This document shows, piece after piece, positions 14,287 to 23,898 of a DNA stretch of 64,000 bases. A model generated the notes under the pieces. That model saw only the letters and a program-made list of their open reading frames with translations. It was not told where the DNA came from and did not search any database. The DNA is from Mycolicibacterium parafortuitum (GTDB taxonomy: Bacteria > Actinomycetota > Actinomycetes > Mycobacteriales > Mycobacteriaceae): the NCBI RefSeq assembly GCF_010725485.1, contig NZ_AP022598.1, positions 1,302,001 through 1,366,000 of the forward strand, in the 5' to 3' direction. The translations under genes and the position numbers were made by a program. Numbering within the stretch: the first letter of the stretch is position 1; every line of letters begins with the position of its first letter.

Positions 14287-14858
14287 GAGTTGACCTGGTC
14301 GAGTCGGGAGATGCGGTACTGGCCTTCGTCGAACGCCATCGTCGCGCGCAGCCGGTACCCGACCTGCTGATCGGCGGCCTCGGCATTGGTGATCCTGACC
14401 CGCACCGCCACGAGCACGTTCACCGTGCCGTCCTCGTTGTGCCGCTCGACGGCCGCGCGCAGGTCGTCGACCGCGACCGAGGCGTTCGCCGCCTGGTACG
14501 CCTCGGCGATGACGCTGCTGTACAGCCCCGCCTGCACCCCGAACTCACCCGTGGAACATTCCAGGATCTTGGTCTGCGCCGCGGTCATCGCCGCGGTGTC
14601 CGGCGCCTGGGTGGCCGCGACGCATTCCTTGGCTGCCTGCAGCGCCGCCTCGTCGGAGCGGGCGATGTCGGCGGCACGCTCGTTGGCGCGTAGCGACAGC
14701 ACACCGGCGGCGATGGCCCCACCGGAGAGAAGCAGCAGTACCGCGCAGATCGTCGCGACCCAGCCGGTGCCCAGCCTTGACGGCCTGCGGGTATCCGGCG
14801 TGACCGTGCCAGTTTCGGGGTCGGGGATCAGCTGGCCGGTGCCAGCATCTCCTTCCAT
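14283..14858 (-). CDS. mam1A: Mce-associated membrane protein, Mam1A-like
   Basis: 191 residues from ATG 14858, overlapping the end of mce1F by 31 bp. A polar head is followed by one membrane helix (GWVATICAVLLLLSGGAIAAGVL) and an outer domain with two cysteines (AAKECVAATQ and KILECSTGEF) that could pair. It ends YRISRLDQVNS, the same closing motif as the other Mam proteins. It corresponds to Rv0175, the first gene after mce1F. The four Mam genes are linked by stop-start overlaps and so are probably translated together with the Mce proteins. Confidence 0.85.
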   Translation of the reverse strand: MEGDAGTGQLIPDPETGTVTPDTRRPSRLGTGWVATICAVLLLLSGGAIAAGVLSLRANERAADIARSDEAALQAAKECVAATQAPDTAAMTAAQTKILECSTGEFGVQAGLYSSVIAEAYQAANASVAVDDLRAAVERHNEDGTVNVLVAVRVRITNAEAADQQVGYRLRATMAFDEGQYRISRLDQVNS

Positions 14859-16390
14859 CCGTCGTCTCCTGGGTTGGTCGAGTTGGTCACGTTGTACCTG
14901 ACGCCGTCAGGTCCCACCACCTCACCGCTGGAGGGGCTGTACCCCGCGGTGGTGCCGGGAGGTCCTTGCGCCGGAGTGTAGGTGCACGGGTTGGGCTGCT
15001 GCCCACTGCACCTGACGGTACCCGAGCCCGGAGGGCTCAACGGGTCGCTGACCGGCGCCAGCGAGGCCGGCGGCGGCAGTTCGTCGGCGGGCAGCGGGTT
15101 GCGGCCGTTGTTCACCGACGGCGCCGGGACCACCTGCCCGGGAGCCACCCGCTGATCACAGCGCGCACCGGGCGCGGGGCAGGCCACGATCTGGTTCGGG
15201 TCGCCGTACCACGGGTTGGTGCCCAACGGGACGTACGGCTCGTCGCTGCGGCACTCCTTCGGCGACGCCGCACGCTTGCCCGGCACGTCCGCACACGGGT
15301 AGTTACGCGCGCCGCGCACCGAGTTGCCCTGGTAGTCCTTCGGGATCTTGCAGTACATGCCCGACGGCAACGGCGCGGTGCTGGTGTCGGCCGGCGAACG
15401 CCACTCCGAGGCCGGCAGGAAGCCGGTCATGCACGGCGGCGGCTGGTTGATCGACAGACCGAAGTGCAGCAGACCGCCGTCTTCGAAGATCGAACCCATC
15501 TGCAGCAGCGACGCACCCTGCGGGTAGATCACCAGCGTCTGCTCGATGCCCTTGTTGTAGCGCTTGAGCATGTCGTTGACGACGGCCAGGTTCGCCAGCG
15601 TCTGCGGCAACGCCTCCTGCACATCGCTGAACACGTTGTTGACCTGATCCAGCGTCGGCGCGGCCTGCGAGATGCCGCTGCGCAGCGCGGCATCCTGTTC
15701 GGCGGTCTGCGACGCGATGGTGTTCAGGTTGCGCGACCACTGCTCGATCGCGTCCCCGGACGTCACCTGGCTCTCCAGGATCGGCGCCGAGTTGGCGATG
15801 ATGTCGTTGACCTGCGGCAGGTTGTCGCGGAAGCCCTCGGCGAGGTTCGTCGTCGAGTCGACCAGGCGCTGCAGCGACGGGCCGAGCCCGCCGACCGCGG
15901 TGGCCGTCTCGGTCAGCAGCGCGTCGATCTTCTCCTTCGGCAGCACCGCCAGTCCGTCGTTCGCCGCGTCGATCACCGGACCGACCTCGGCGGGCACCGT
16001 GCTCTTCGTGATCGTCTGGCCGGCGCTCAGATACTGGTCGGTGCCGGTCTCGGACACCAGGTCCAGATACTGCTCACCGATCGCCGACACCGAGTGCACG
16101 TTCGCGGACACGTCGACCGGGATCTTGTACTCGTTGCCGATGCTCATCGTCACCTTGGCGCCGGACTCGGTCGGCTCGACCTCGGTGACCTTGCCGATCT
16201 GGATGCCGCGGTAGGTGACGTTGCCGGTCGCGTACAGCCCACCGGAGCGCTCCAGTTCGGCGTAGAGCTTGTACTCCCCGACCCCGGCGAGCGTGGGCAG
16301 CCGCAGGTAGTACAGGCCGAGCACGCCCAGCGCGACGACGGTCAGGATCGTGAAGATGATCAGCTGGATCTTGACGAAGCGGGTCAGCAT
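14828..16390 (-). CDS. mce1F: MCE family protein Mce1F
   Basis: 520 residues from ATG 16390, 3 nt after mce1E. One N-terminal membrane helix (QLIIFTILTVVALGVLGLYYL) is followed by the MCE/MlaD domain (LYATGNVTYRGIQIGKVTEVEP), about residues 40-120. A long helical needle region comes next, to about residue 320, then a Pro- and Cys-rich tail. Six different MCE subunits form the heterohexameric channel that carries fatty acids or mycolate-derived lipids across the periplasm. The tail has about ten cysteines and may be disulfide-bonded outside the cell. Confidence 0.93.
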   Translation of the reverse strand: MLTRFVKIQLIIFTILTVVALGVLGLYYLRLPTLAGVGEYKLYAELERSGGLYATGNVTYRGIQIGKVTEVEPTESGAKVTMSIGNEYKIPVDVSANVHSVSAIGEQYLDLVSETGTDQYLSAGQTITKSTVPAEVGPVIDAANDGLAVLPKEKIDALLTETATAVGGLGPSLQRLVDSTTNLAEGFRDNLPQVNDIIANSAPILESQVTSGDAIEQWSRNLNTIASQTAEQDAALRSGISQAAPTLDQVNNVFSDVQEALPQTLANLAVVNDMLKRYNKGIEQTLVIYPQGASLLQMGSIFEDGGLLHFGLSINQPPPCMTGFLPASEWRSPADTSTAPLPSGMYCKIPKDYQGNSVRGARNYPCADVPGKRAASPKECRSDEPYVPLGTNPWYGDPNQIVACPAPGARCDQRVAPGQVVPAPSVNNGRNPLPADELPPPASLAPVSDPLSPPGSGTVRCSGQQPNPCTYTPAQGPPGTTAGYSPSSGEVVGPDGVRYNVTNSTNPGDDGWKEMLAPAS

Positions 16391-16393
16391 CGC

Positions 16394-17536
16394 TCACTCA
16401 CTCCTCTCGATGAGAGGACCGTTGGGCGCCGAGTTCGGGTTCGGCGTGAACCGCACGTCCGGGATCATCGTGTTCGGGTCGCGGCCCCACGCCTGTTCCA
16501 GCGCGCGCAGCATGCCCGAGATACCGGTCCCGGAGAAGAACCCGTTGTCGATGGCCGACAGCGTCAGGTCCACCGTCAGCGACGCGTTGATGTAGTCGCC
16601 GCGGATCGCCTTCGGCACGTTCTCGATGCTGTACGGCGCGGTCAGGAAGATCTTCAGCGCGCCGAGCAGGTACGGACCCGACTTGCCCAGCTCGCGAAGC
16701 GGACGCTGCAGGTTGGCCAGGTTGGTCCGGATGTCGTCGGAGGACGGTTCGAGGGCGTCCTCGGCGGCGGCGCTGATCCGGCCCAGCGACTCGATCGCGT
16801 CGCCGAACAGGTCGCGCGTCTCGGCGAAGTGCTCGATCAGCGGCGGGAACTCGGTGAGCACCGCGTCCAGCGTCTCGTTGCGCTGCGCCACGACCGACAG
16901 CAGCCGGTTGGTCGAGTCGATGGCGCGGGTGATGTCCTCGCGCTGCTGGTTCAGCTCCGCGGTGAACGTGTTGAGCTGGCCCAGGAAGTCCCTGATCTGG
17001 TCCGCGCGCCCGTTGAGCACGTTGAAGATCTCGGTCTGGATCGTCTCGAGGTTCGACACCCCGCCGCCGGTCAGGATCCCGGCGATGCTGGCCAGCACGC
17101 GTTCGGTGGTCGGGAACGCCGACGCGTTCTGCAGCGGGATGGTGTCGCCGTCCTTGAGCTTGTCCGGCGACGGGTCCGGCGGCATGTCGAGCTGCACGTG
17201 CTGCGAGCCGAGCAGGCTGGTCTGCCCGATCTTGGCCAGCGTGTTGACCGGCAGCTGGACGTTCGGCTCCAGGTCGATGGTCAGCGTCGCGACCCAGTTG
17301 CGCAGCTCGATGGCGCGCACCCGGCCGACGTAGACGTCGGCCACCCGGACCCGGCTGTTCACGTTCAGCGCCAGGGTGTCCGGCATCTGGACGTAGATCG
17401 TGGTGGTCCCCGAACCGCTGCCGGGTCCGCCGGGCAGCGGCACGTTCGCGATGCCCTTCCACCCGCCGCACGACGTCAGCACCAGTGCCGCGGCTCCGAG
17501 CGCGACGGCGCGCTTGAGGATGCCGAGCCTGCTCAT
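16394..17536 (-). CDS. mce1E: MCE family lipoprotein Mce1E (LprK)
   Basis: 380 residues from ATG 17536 (MSRLGILKRAV), with an ATGA overlap fixing the start. A lipoprotein signal ends at a lipobox, LVLTSC (Cys about 23). The MCE domain follows (TTTIYVQMPDTLALNVNSRVRVADVYVG), then a long helical segment and a short tail that ends in ERSE. Mce1E is the one lipid-anchored subunit of the Mce1 hexamer; in other mycobacteria it is LprK. It is cotranscribed between mce1D and mce1F. Confidence 0.93.
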   Translation of the reverse strand: MSRLGILKRAVALGAAALVLTSCGGWKGIANVPLPGGPGSGSGTTTIYVQMPDTLALNVNSRVRVADVYVGRVRAIELRNWVATLTIDLEPNVQLPVNTLAKIGQTSLLGSQHVQLDMPPDPSPDKLKDGDTIPLQNASAFPTTERVLASIAGILTGGGVSNLETIQTEIFNVLNGRADQIRDFLGQLNTFTAELNQQREDITRAIDSTNRLLSVVAQRNETLDAVLTEFPPLIEHFAETRDLFGDAIESLGRISAAAEDALEPSSDDIRTNLANLQRPLRELGKSGPYLLGALKIFLTAPYSIENVPKAIRGDYINASLTVDLTLSAIDNGFFSGTGISGMLRALEQAWGRDPNTMIPDVRFTPNPNSAPNGPLIERSE

Positions 17537-19164
17537 CGCGTTCCTCCAGCCTCGGCGGGCAGCAGCGGACCGGACGGCGCCGCCGGAGCGGGAGCCTGCG
17601 CGGCCGGTGCGCTGACCGGTGCCGGGTTGCCGGGGATGACACCCGGCGCGGGCGCCGGCGGCGGCCCCGGCTGCGGGTACCACGGCGGTGGCAGCGGGTT
17701 GTTCTGGTCGAACGCGTTCGGCGGGCCGGGCAGGTTGCCGTTGCGCGTGGTGCCGAATGCCGGCGGCGCGGGCGGCGGGACGATGTCGGGTCCACCCATC
17801 AGCTCGGCCAGCGACTCCGGGGTGAGCATGTTCCGGGTGAACGGCTGCACTTCGACACCCTGCATACCGGGCGCGACGATCCAGCCCGGCTCGTGATTGC
17901 CGTGCGACCACAGGGTGTCGCGGGAGAAGATGCCGGGCACGGTGGTGTCCTTGTAGCCCGGAGGCGGCCGCAGCCGCTCCTCGGAGTAGGCGATCTGCTT
18001 GGGCAGCGTCATCGCCGTCTGCAGCTGGTTGGCGCCGAACGGCAGGTAGTTGAACTTGATCGAGTCGAGGATCGGCCCGAGGTACTGCGCGCACAGCTCC
18101 GCGGATTCCTGGTAGCCGAGCCGGCTACCCGCCTGGATCGCGCTGCACAGGAACTGCATCGGGTTGGCGAAGTTCGAGATCACCGGCATCGACACGATGC
18201 CACCGGCGTTCGGCGACGAGATGTTCATCAGGTTCGCCGCCACGTTCGGGTACGCGTGCAGCGCGGTCTCCAGACCGTCGAGCGGTTCGGGCTGCAGCAG
18301 CGCGTTGGTGACGTCGGCCAGGTTCTGCACGTCATGCGTGAGGACCTCACCGTTCTCCTCGATGAAACCCCGTGTGGTGGTGAGCAACTCGTTGAGGTCC
18401 TGCACCGCGTTGGCGACTTCGCGGTCGGTGTTGGTGAACGAGTTGGTGAATTGCGCGAGGTTGTTGTTCAGCGACACGAACTGCTGATCGCTCTCGTGCA
18501 GCGCGTTGACGAACAGCGCGAGGCTCTTGATCACACTGAAGAAGTCGCCGCGGCCCTCGTTGAGCGCGAACAGCGCCTCCGACAGGTTGTTCAGGGTTTC
18601 GTTGAACTGCTTGCCCTTACCGGCGAACCCGTCGGCCGCCGATTCGATGATGTCACCGAACGGGCCCTTGGGTTGTTCCGGGGTCGGGCCGAGATCGCGC
18701 AGCAGCCTGCTGATCGAATCGCGCAGATCGTCGTATTCGACGGGCACCTGGGTGCGGTCGAGGTCCAGCACGGCGCCGTCCTCCAGCACCGGCCCGCCGG
18801 TGTAGGGCGGGGACAGCTGGATGGTGCGCGACGCGACCAGGCTCGGGTTCAGGATCGACGCGGTCGCGTTCTCCGGGACCTTGTACTTGCTCTCGTAGTG
18901 GAAGGTCACCCGCATCTTGTCGCCGGCCGGTTCGATCTTGTCGATCTGACCGACCTGCACGCCCATGATCTGGACCTTGTCGCCGGGGTAGATCGCCAGC
19001 GTCTGGGTGAAGTAGGCGACCGCGGTCTTGGTGGTCGCGGCCTTGTACAACTTCTGGCCGAGGAACACCGCGGCGATCACCAGCAGGATGACCACCCCGG
19101 CGATGACCAGGCCGCGACCGAGGCCGGCGCCCTTGAGGTTTCGGACGTTGAAAACAGTCGACAT
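17533..19164 (-). CDS. mce1D: MCE family protein Mce1D
   Basis: 543 residues from ATG 19164 (MSTVFNVRNLKG). A membrane helix (GLVIAGVVILLVIAAVFLG) and MCE domain (AVAYFTQTLAIYPGDKVQIMGVQVG) are followed by a helical needle region to about residue 400, with repeated coiled-coil-like stretches. The last 100 residues are rich in Pro, Ala and Gly. It is a subunit of the Mce1 lipid importer. The gene starts 16 bp after mce1C and overlaps mce1E by 4 bp. Confidence 0.93.
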   Translation of the reverse strand: MSTVFNVRNLKGAGLGRGLVIAGVVILLVIAAVFLGQKLYKAATTKTAVAYFTQTLAIYPGDKVQIMGVQVGQIDKIEPAGDKMRVTFHYESKYKVPENATASILNPSLVASRTIQLSPPYTGGPVLEDGAVLDLDRTQVPVEYDDLRDSISRLLRDLGPTPEQPKGPFGDIIESAADGFAGKGKQFNETLNNLSEALFALNEGRGDFFSVIKSLALFVNALHESDQQFVSLNNNLAQFTNSFTNTDREVANAVQDLNELLTTTRGFIEENGEVLTHDVQNLADVTNALLQPEPLDGLETALHAYPNVAANLMNISSPNAGGIVSMPVISNFANPMQFLCSAIQAGSRLGYQESAELCAQYLGPILDSIKFNYLPFGANQLQTAMTLPKQIAYSEERLRPPPGYKDTTVPGIFSRDTLWSHGNHEPGWIVAPGMQGVEVQPFTRNMLTPESLAELMGGPDIVPPPAPPAFGTTRNGNLPGPPNAFDQNNPLPPPWYPQPGPPPAPAPGVIPGNPAPVSAPAAQAPAPAAPSGPLLPAEAGGTR

Positions 19165-19180
19165 CGTTTCTCGGACCCTC

Positions 19181-20752
19181 CTACCCTTGCGATCCCGGTG
19201 GGAGGAACGGCGGATTGCCCGGAAGCAGCGGCTGCCCCGCGGGGCCGGGCGACGGGCCGGGGCCCGCGGGCGGCGGCGGACCGGTCAGCGCCGGCGGCAG
19301 CGGTGCGATACCTGGCGTGAAGTCCGGCGCCGACGGCTGCGGGGCCAACGGCACGGTGCGGGCACCGGGCGGTGCCTCCGGCAGCGGCGGACGCGCGCCC
19401 GGCACGTTCGGGGACATCTGACCCGGGATGGCGGCCGCGGGGACGCCCGGAGACGGTTGCGGGCCATGCTGATTCGGCGCCGAGGTGACGACGTTCGGCG
19501 GCGGGTAGCCACCGGGCACGTCACCGTACGGACCCTGGGTGAGGCCGGCGCACGGCAGCGGGTTGCCCGGACGCGGCAGCCCGTCGGCGGGCGGGGTGTA
19601 CGAGCACGGCGAGCCGGGCGGCACCGCGGGGCCGGGGTTTTCCGGAGTGCCCTCGATCGCCGCGGGTGACGGCGGCGGTGCGCCGTTCTCGAAGCCGACG
19701 CCGTTGGGATCCGGGAACCGGAATGCGGGCAGACCGGCGTTGCGCCAGAACTCCTCCGGGTCGATCCCGCGCTTCTTGAACGCGGCGTCGACGAACGGCT
19801 GCAGGATCCAGTACGGGGCCAGGTTGGCCAGCATGACCTTGAAGTACGGGCCCGAGGCCAGCGCCTCGCCCAGCGACACCATGAACTTCGACAGCGACGA
19901 CAGCGTGTCGGTGAGGTCGAGCTTGCGCTCGTTGAGGATGTCGCTGATCACCCGCAGCTGCTCGAGGACGCGGTTGAGGTTCGGGTTGTCGTCGATGAAC
20001 CCGCGGACCTGCGACGAGAACCGGTCGACGCGCTCGAGCAGTTGGCTCACCGCGTAGTTGCGTTCGTTGACCGCGGCCAGCAGCGTCTGCGCGTTGACGA
20101 ACAGCTGGTTGATCTGCTCGCTGCGGTTGCCCAGCACCCCGGCGACCTTGTTGGCGTTGGCGAGCAGCTGCTTGATCTGCTCGTCGCGCTTGCCGATGGT
20201 GTCGGAGAACCTGGCGACCCCGTCGAGCGCCGCGCTCAGGTGCGGGTAGGTCTGGTCGATGGTCTCCGAGAGCACGTTCAGCGAGTCGCGCACCGTCGCG
20301 GTGTCCCAGCCGGCGGCGTTGTTGCTGACGTCGAACACCGCGTCGTAGAGCTGGTACGGCGTGGTGGTCTGCCCGAGCGGCAGGACCCCGTTGGCGCGCA
20401 ACGGCTCTGAACCGCGCGGCTCGATCTCCAGGTTGCGCCGCCCCAGGATGGTGTCGGTGCGGATCGCGACCCGGCTGTCGGTGCCGATCTCGGTGCCGCC
20501 CAGCGAATAGCCGATCAGGACCCGGTCGCCGTCGATCTCCAGCGACCGAACATCGCCGACGTCCACGCCGGCGATGCGGACCTTGTCGCCGGTGTTGACA
20601 CCGCCGGTGTCGGTGAACTCCGCGTAGTAGGTGGGCTTCGCGAACAGCATCGGCACGCTCGCGAAGCTCTGCCCCACCCCGATCACGATGATCAGGATGA
20701 TGATGCCCATCAACCCGCTGCGGAGGCGGTTGGAACCTTCGAGGACTCTCAT
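19181..20752 (-). CDS. mce1C: MCE family protein Mce1C
   Basis: 523 residues. ATG 20752 (MRVLEGSNRLR) is chosen over one four codons upstream because its ATGA overlaps the mce1B stop. A membrane helix (LMGIIILIIVIGVGQSFA) leads to the MCE domain (TYYAEFTDTGGVNTGDKVRIAGVDVGDV) and a helical region to about residue 330. The remaining 190 residues are an extreme Pro-rich tail (PPLPEAPPGARTVPLAPQP) ending PPFLPPGSQG. Such tails probably span or contact the cell wall; their partner is not known. Confidence 0.93.
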   Translation of the reverse strand: MRVLEGSNRLRSGLMGIIILIIVIGVGQSFASVPMLFAKPTYYAEFTDTGGVNTGDKVRIAGVDVGDVRSLEIDGDRVLIGYSLGGTEIGTDSRVAIRTDTILGRRNLEIEPRGSEPLRANGVLPLGQTTTPYQLYDAVFDVSNNAAGWDTATVRDSLNVLSETIDQTYPHLSAALDGVARFSDTIGKRDEQIKQLLANANKVAGVLGNRSEQINQLFVNAQTLLAAVNERNYAVSQLLERVDRFSSQVRGFIDDNPNLNRVLEQLRVISDILNERKLDLTDTLSSLSKFMVSLGEALASGPYFKVMLANLAPYWILQPFVDAAFKKRGIDPEEFWRNAGLPAFRFPDPNGVGFENGAPPPSPAAIEGTPENPGPAVPPGSPCSYTPPADGLPRPGNPLPCAGLTQGPYGDVPGGYPPPNVVTSAPNQHGPQPSPGVPAAAIPGQMSPNVPGARPPLPEAPPGARTVPLAPQPSAPDFTPGIAPLPPALTGPPPPAGPGPSPGPAGQPLLPGNPPFLPPGSQG

Positions 20753-21780
20753 TGCGGCGTACACCTACCCGAGGGCTGGCTCCAGACCTTCACCGTGCGG
20801 ACGGGACCTCCCGGCTGTAATCCGTTGAGCTTGAGGGTCACATCGCAGGCGTAGAAGTTGAAGAAGTCGCCGTAGACACCGCCGGAGCGGCCGATGATGG
20901 CCAGCGCGTCGGGCAGCTTCTCCAGCAGCTGGTTGAGCTCATCGCGCTGATCGACCAGCGGCTGCTGGAACACCTCCAGCTTGCTGACCGTGCTCTGCAG
21001 CAGCGGCCGGTTGTCTGCGAGCAGATCACCGATCGTGCCTGCGGCATCGCTGATCTCGGCGACCGATGTGGCGAGCGGATCGGCCCGGTTCTTCAGGCCG
21101 GTGATCAGCACCTCGAAATTCTTGACCGTGTCGTCGAACTGCTGCTGATGACGAACAGTGGTGTCCAGCACGGTGTTCAGATTGTTGATCACCTCGCCGA
21201 TGGCCTGGTCGCGGTCGGCCAGTGCCGCGGTCAGCGACGCGGTCTGGTCGAGAATGTCGTTGATGGTGCCGCCCTGCCCCTGGAAGACCGTGATGATCGA
21301 CTGCGCGATGGTGTTGACCTTCTCCGGCTCCAGCGACTGGAACACCGGCCGGAAGCCACCGATCAACGCGTCGAGGTCCAGTGCGGGCTGGGTCCGCTCC
21401 ACCGGGATGGTGCCGCCCGCAGGCATTCTCGTGTTGCTGTCGCCGCGGGACAGTTCCAGGTAGCGGTCGCCGATCAGGTTCAGGTAGCGGATCGAGGCGG
21501 TCGTCTCGTCGAACAGCTCCAGCGAACGGTCGACGGCGAAGTCGACCTTGACCTTCGAGCCGCCCTCGAGCAGCGTGACGTCCTTGACCTTGCCGACCTC
21601 GACGCCGGAGGCGCGGACGAACTGGCCGGACCTCAGACCGCTGGCATTGCTGAAGATCGCCGTGTAGCCGGTGGTGCGGTCGAAGCGCACCTGACCGAAC
21701 ACCACGATGATGAGCGCGGTGAACATGAGCAGCACCAGCGCGAAGGCGCCGAGCTTGATCGCGGTACCGGTGATTTTCAT
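20749..21780 (-). CDS. mce1B: MCE family protein Mce1B
   Basis: 343 residues from ATG 21780 (MKITGTAIKLGA), overlapping the mce1A stop by ATGA. A membrane helix near the N-terminus (LGAFALVLLMFTALIIVVFG) is followed by the MCE domain (TTGYTAIFSNASGLRSGQFVRASGVEVG), then a long helical region (DQTASLTAALADRDQAIGEVINNL). It ends soon after a small Cys-containing segment without the Pro-rich tail of its neighbours. It is a subunit of the Mce1 hexamer. Confidence 0.93.
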   Translation of the reverse strand: MKITGTAIKLGAFALVLLMFTALIIVVFGQVRFDRTTGYTAIFSNASGLRSGQFVRASGVEVGKVKDVTLLEGGSKVKVDFAVDRSLELFDETTASIRYLNLIGDRYLELSRGDSNTRMPAGGTIPVERTQPALDLDALIGGFRPVFQSLEPEKVNTIAQSIITVFQGQGGTINDILDQTASLTAALADRDQAIGEVINNLNTVLDTTVRHQQQFDDTVKNFEVLITGLKNRADPLATSVAEISDAAGTIGDLLADNRPLLQSTVSKLEVFQQPLVDQRDELNQLLEKLPDALAIIGRSGGVYGDFFNFYACDVTLKLNGLQPGGPVRTVKVWSQPSGRCTPQ

Positions 21781-22994
21781 GGGTTGATCGTGTGCTCCCC
21801 GACTTGGCGTCCCCAGACGTACTCGGTGAACAGCGGCTGGCCGAGTTCCATGTGGTTGTACGGCGCGATGGACGCACCGGTGTCGAGCACCAGGAACGGC
21901 GCCGGCCACAGGTCGCGGGTGATGGGCTGCCAGCAGCCCGGGCGTCCGCCCGGTCCGCCCTTGGCGTTCACGCGGGGAAGGTTGTCCGGGTAGACGTAGG
22001 CGTTGCCCGCGCCGAGCCCGAGCACCTGCGAGTGGGTCTTCAGGGAGTAGCCGTTGCCGCCGAGGGCGTCGGCGATCTTGGGCTCCACGTCGTGGTAGTT
22101 GCGCATCATGCAGAAGATCGACGGGCTGTACTTGTCGAGCAGCGCCGTGGTCGGGATCAGGTCCTTGGCGCCGCGCACCAGATACGGGGCGCTGCGCTCG
22201 AAGACGTCACCGCCGGTGTTGCCGAACCCGACCGCGGCCATCAGCGCCTGGTCGACGTCGCCGCGTTGCGCATTGAGCGTGCGGGCGGTGGTGACCGCGT
22301 TCTGCAGGCCGTCGAACAGATCCGGGGCGGCGTCGGCGTAGACCTCACCGAGGTCGGCCAGCAGCTGGTTGTCACGGCGGATCTGCGGCATCTGCGGGTT
22401 GATCTCGGCGAGGATCTCGTTGCCGTTGACGATCGACTGGCCGAAACGGTCGCCGAGACCGTCGAGCGCCTGCGCGGTCGCGGTCAGCGTCTGGTTCAGC
22501 TTGATCGGGTCGACCTGCGCGGCGATGTCGACGACCGTCTCGAACAGCGTGTTGAACTCGGTGGTCACCGACGTCACGTCGATCACGTCGGACGCCGTGA
22601 TGCGCTGGGCCACCGGGTTGTCCGGCGTCGAGAACGAGACGTACTTGGTGCCGAAGACCGTCGTCGCGGTGATGTCGGCGTTGACGTTGCGCGGGATCAG
22701 ATCGAGGTACTTCGGGTTGACCTCGAGGATGATCTTCGCCCGCGGCTCGCCGTCGACACTGGTCTCCTCGACCTGCCCGACCTTGCCGATCTCGACGCCG
22801 TTATAGGTGACCTTCGACCCCGAATCCAGGGCCAGACCCGACCGGGCCGAGATCATGGTGAGCTGGGTGCGCGGCAGGAAATCGCCACGGAACTGCAGGT
22901 ACACCAGCACCAGCACGGCGATGGTGACCAGCGCCAGCACCACGCCGGCGATCTTGTACGGCGGTTCGCGTCTCGAGTTCATCGGTGCGGTCAT
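21777..22994 (-). CDS. mce1A: MCE family protein Mce1A
   Basis: 405 residues from ATG 22994. A membrane helix (IAGVVLALVTIAVLVLVYL) precedes the MCE domain (RSGLALDSGSKVTYNGVEIG), about residues 45-125. A helical region follows, to about residue 290, then a folded C-terminal part with GPGGRPGCWQPITRDLWPAPF. In M. tuberculosis Mce1A was the first member studied for host-cell entry; in the transporter it is one of six MCE subunits. It starts 4 bp after yrbE1B and overlaps mce1B. Confidence 0.93.
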   Translation of the reverse strand: MTAPMNSRREPPYKIAGVVLALVTIAVLVLVYLQFRGDFLPRTQLTMISARSGLALDSGSKVTYNGVEIGKVGQVEETSVDGEPRAKIILEVNPKYLDLIPRNVNADITATTVFGTKYVSFSTPDNPVAQRITASDVIDVTSVTTEFNTLFETVVDIAAQVDPIKLNQTLTATAQALDGLGDRFGQSIVNGNEILAEINPQMPQIRRDNQLLADLGEVYADAAPDLFDGLQNAVTTARTLNAQRGDVDQALMAAVGFGNTGGDVFERSAPYLVRGAKDLIPTTALLDKYSPSIFCMMRNYHDVEPKIADALGGNGYSLKTHSQVLGLGAGNAYVYPDNLPRVNAKGGPGGRPGCWQPITRDLWPAPFLVLDTGASIAPYNHMELGQPLFTEYVWGRQVGEHTINP

Positions 22995-22998
22995 GGCG

Positions 22999-23898
22999 CT
23001 ACACCGTCAGATTGAAGTTCGGGTCGACGCCGTAGAGCGCCAACGAGGCGAACAGCACCACGCACACGATCGCGACCAGCGATGCGCGCATGGACCGGCC
23101 GACGGCCTCGCCGACACCGACCGGACCGCCGCTGGCGTAGAAGCCGTAGTAGCAGTGGTTCAGCATCACGATGACCGAGATGATGATCGCCTGCACGAAC
23201 GACCAGAACACGTCGTCGGGCCGCAGGAACGTGCGGAAGTAGTGCTCGTAGGTACCGGAGGACTGGCCGTAGAAGATCGTGGTGGTGGCCTGCGCCGACA
23301 GGAACGACATGATGATCGCCATCGCGTAGAGCGGGATGATCACGACGAAGCCGGCCATGATGCGCGTCGACACCAGATACGAGATCGACTTGATGCCCAT
23401 GACTTCCAGCGCGTCGATCTCCTCGCTGATCCGCATCGCGCCGAGCTCGGCGGTCGCGCCCGCACCCACCGTGGCCGCCAGTGCCTGCCCCGCGACCACG
23501 GGTGCGGCGATACGCACGTTGATCAACGCGGCGAAGAATCCGGTGAACGCCTCGACACCGATGTTGCCCAGCGACGCGAAGCCCTGGATCGCGACCAACG
23601 AGGAACCCGACAGCGTGACGAAGCCGACGATCGCGACGGTGCCGCCGACCACGGCCATCGCGCCTGTGCCCATACCGATTTCGGCGATCAGGCGCAGAGT
23701 TTCCTTGCGGTAGTAGCGAATTGCGTGGCCGATCGAACCGACCGCGGTGACGACGAACCACGCGACGTGGCCGATGCTGTCGAGCCCGCGCGCCGGCGCG
23801 CCGACGATCCGCTCGGCACGGGCGACGCCCCTGGGGAACCGGGACCGGATGACTGCTGCGGTATCGGCCACGTCAGCTCCCCGTCCCGAATCGAACAC
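22999..23898 (-). CDS. yrbE1B: YrbE1B (MlaE-type) permease of the Mce1 importer
   Basis: 299 residues from ATG 23898, or 290 from GTG 23871, which is 1 nt after the yrbE1A stop; both are possible. Five or six membrane segments and the MlaE signature EEIDALEVMGIKSISYLVSTRIMAG about the middle identify the permease. It pairs with YrbE1A to make the inner-membrane core of the Mce1 system, driven by an MceG ATPase encoded elsewhere. All six mce genes follow directly. Confidence 0.93.
   Translation of the reverse strand: MFDSGRGADVADTAAVIRSRFPRGVARAERIVGAPARGLDSIGHVAWFVVTAVGSIGHAIRYYRKETLRLIAEIGMGTGAMAVVGGTVAIVGFVTLSGSSLVAIQGFASLGNIGVEAFTGFFAALINVRIAAPVVAGQALAATVGAGATAELGAMRISEEIDALEVMGIKSISYLVSTRIMAGFVVIIPLYAMAIIMSFLSAQATTTIFYGQSSGTYEHYFRTFLRPDDVFWSFVQAIIISVIVMLNHCYYGFYASGGPVGVGEAVGRSMRASLVAIVCVVLFASLALYGVDPNFNLTV

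Noticed and set aside
14966..17896. 976-codon frame antisense to mce1D, mce1E and mce1F
   Set aside because: It is rich in Arg, Ala, Gly and Val and has no family pattern, as expected for the opposite strand of high-GC genes.
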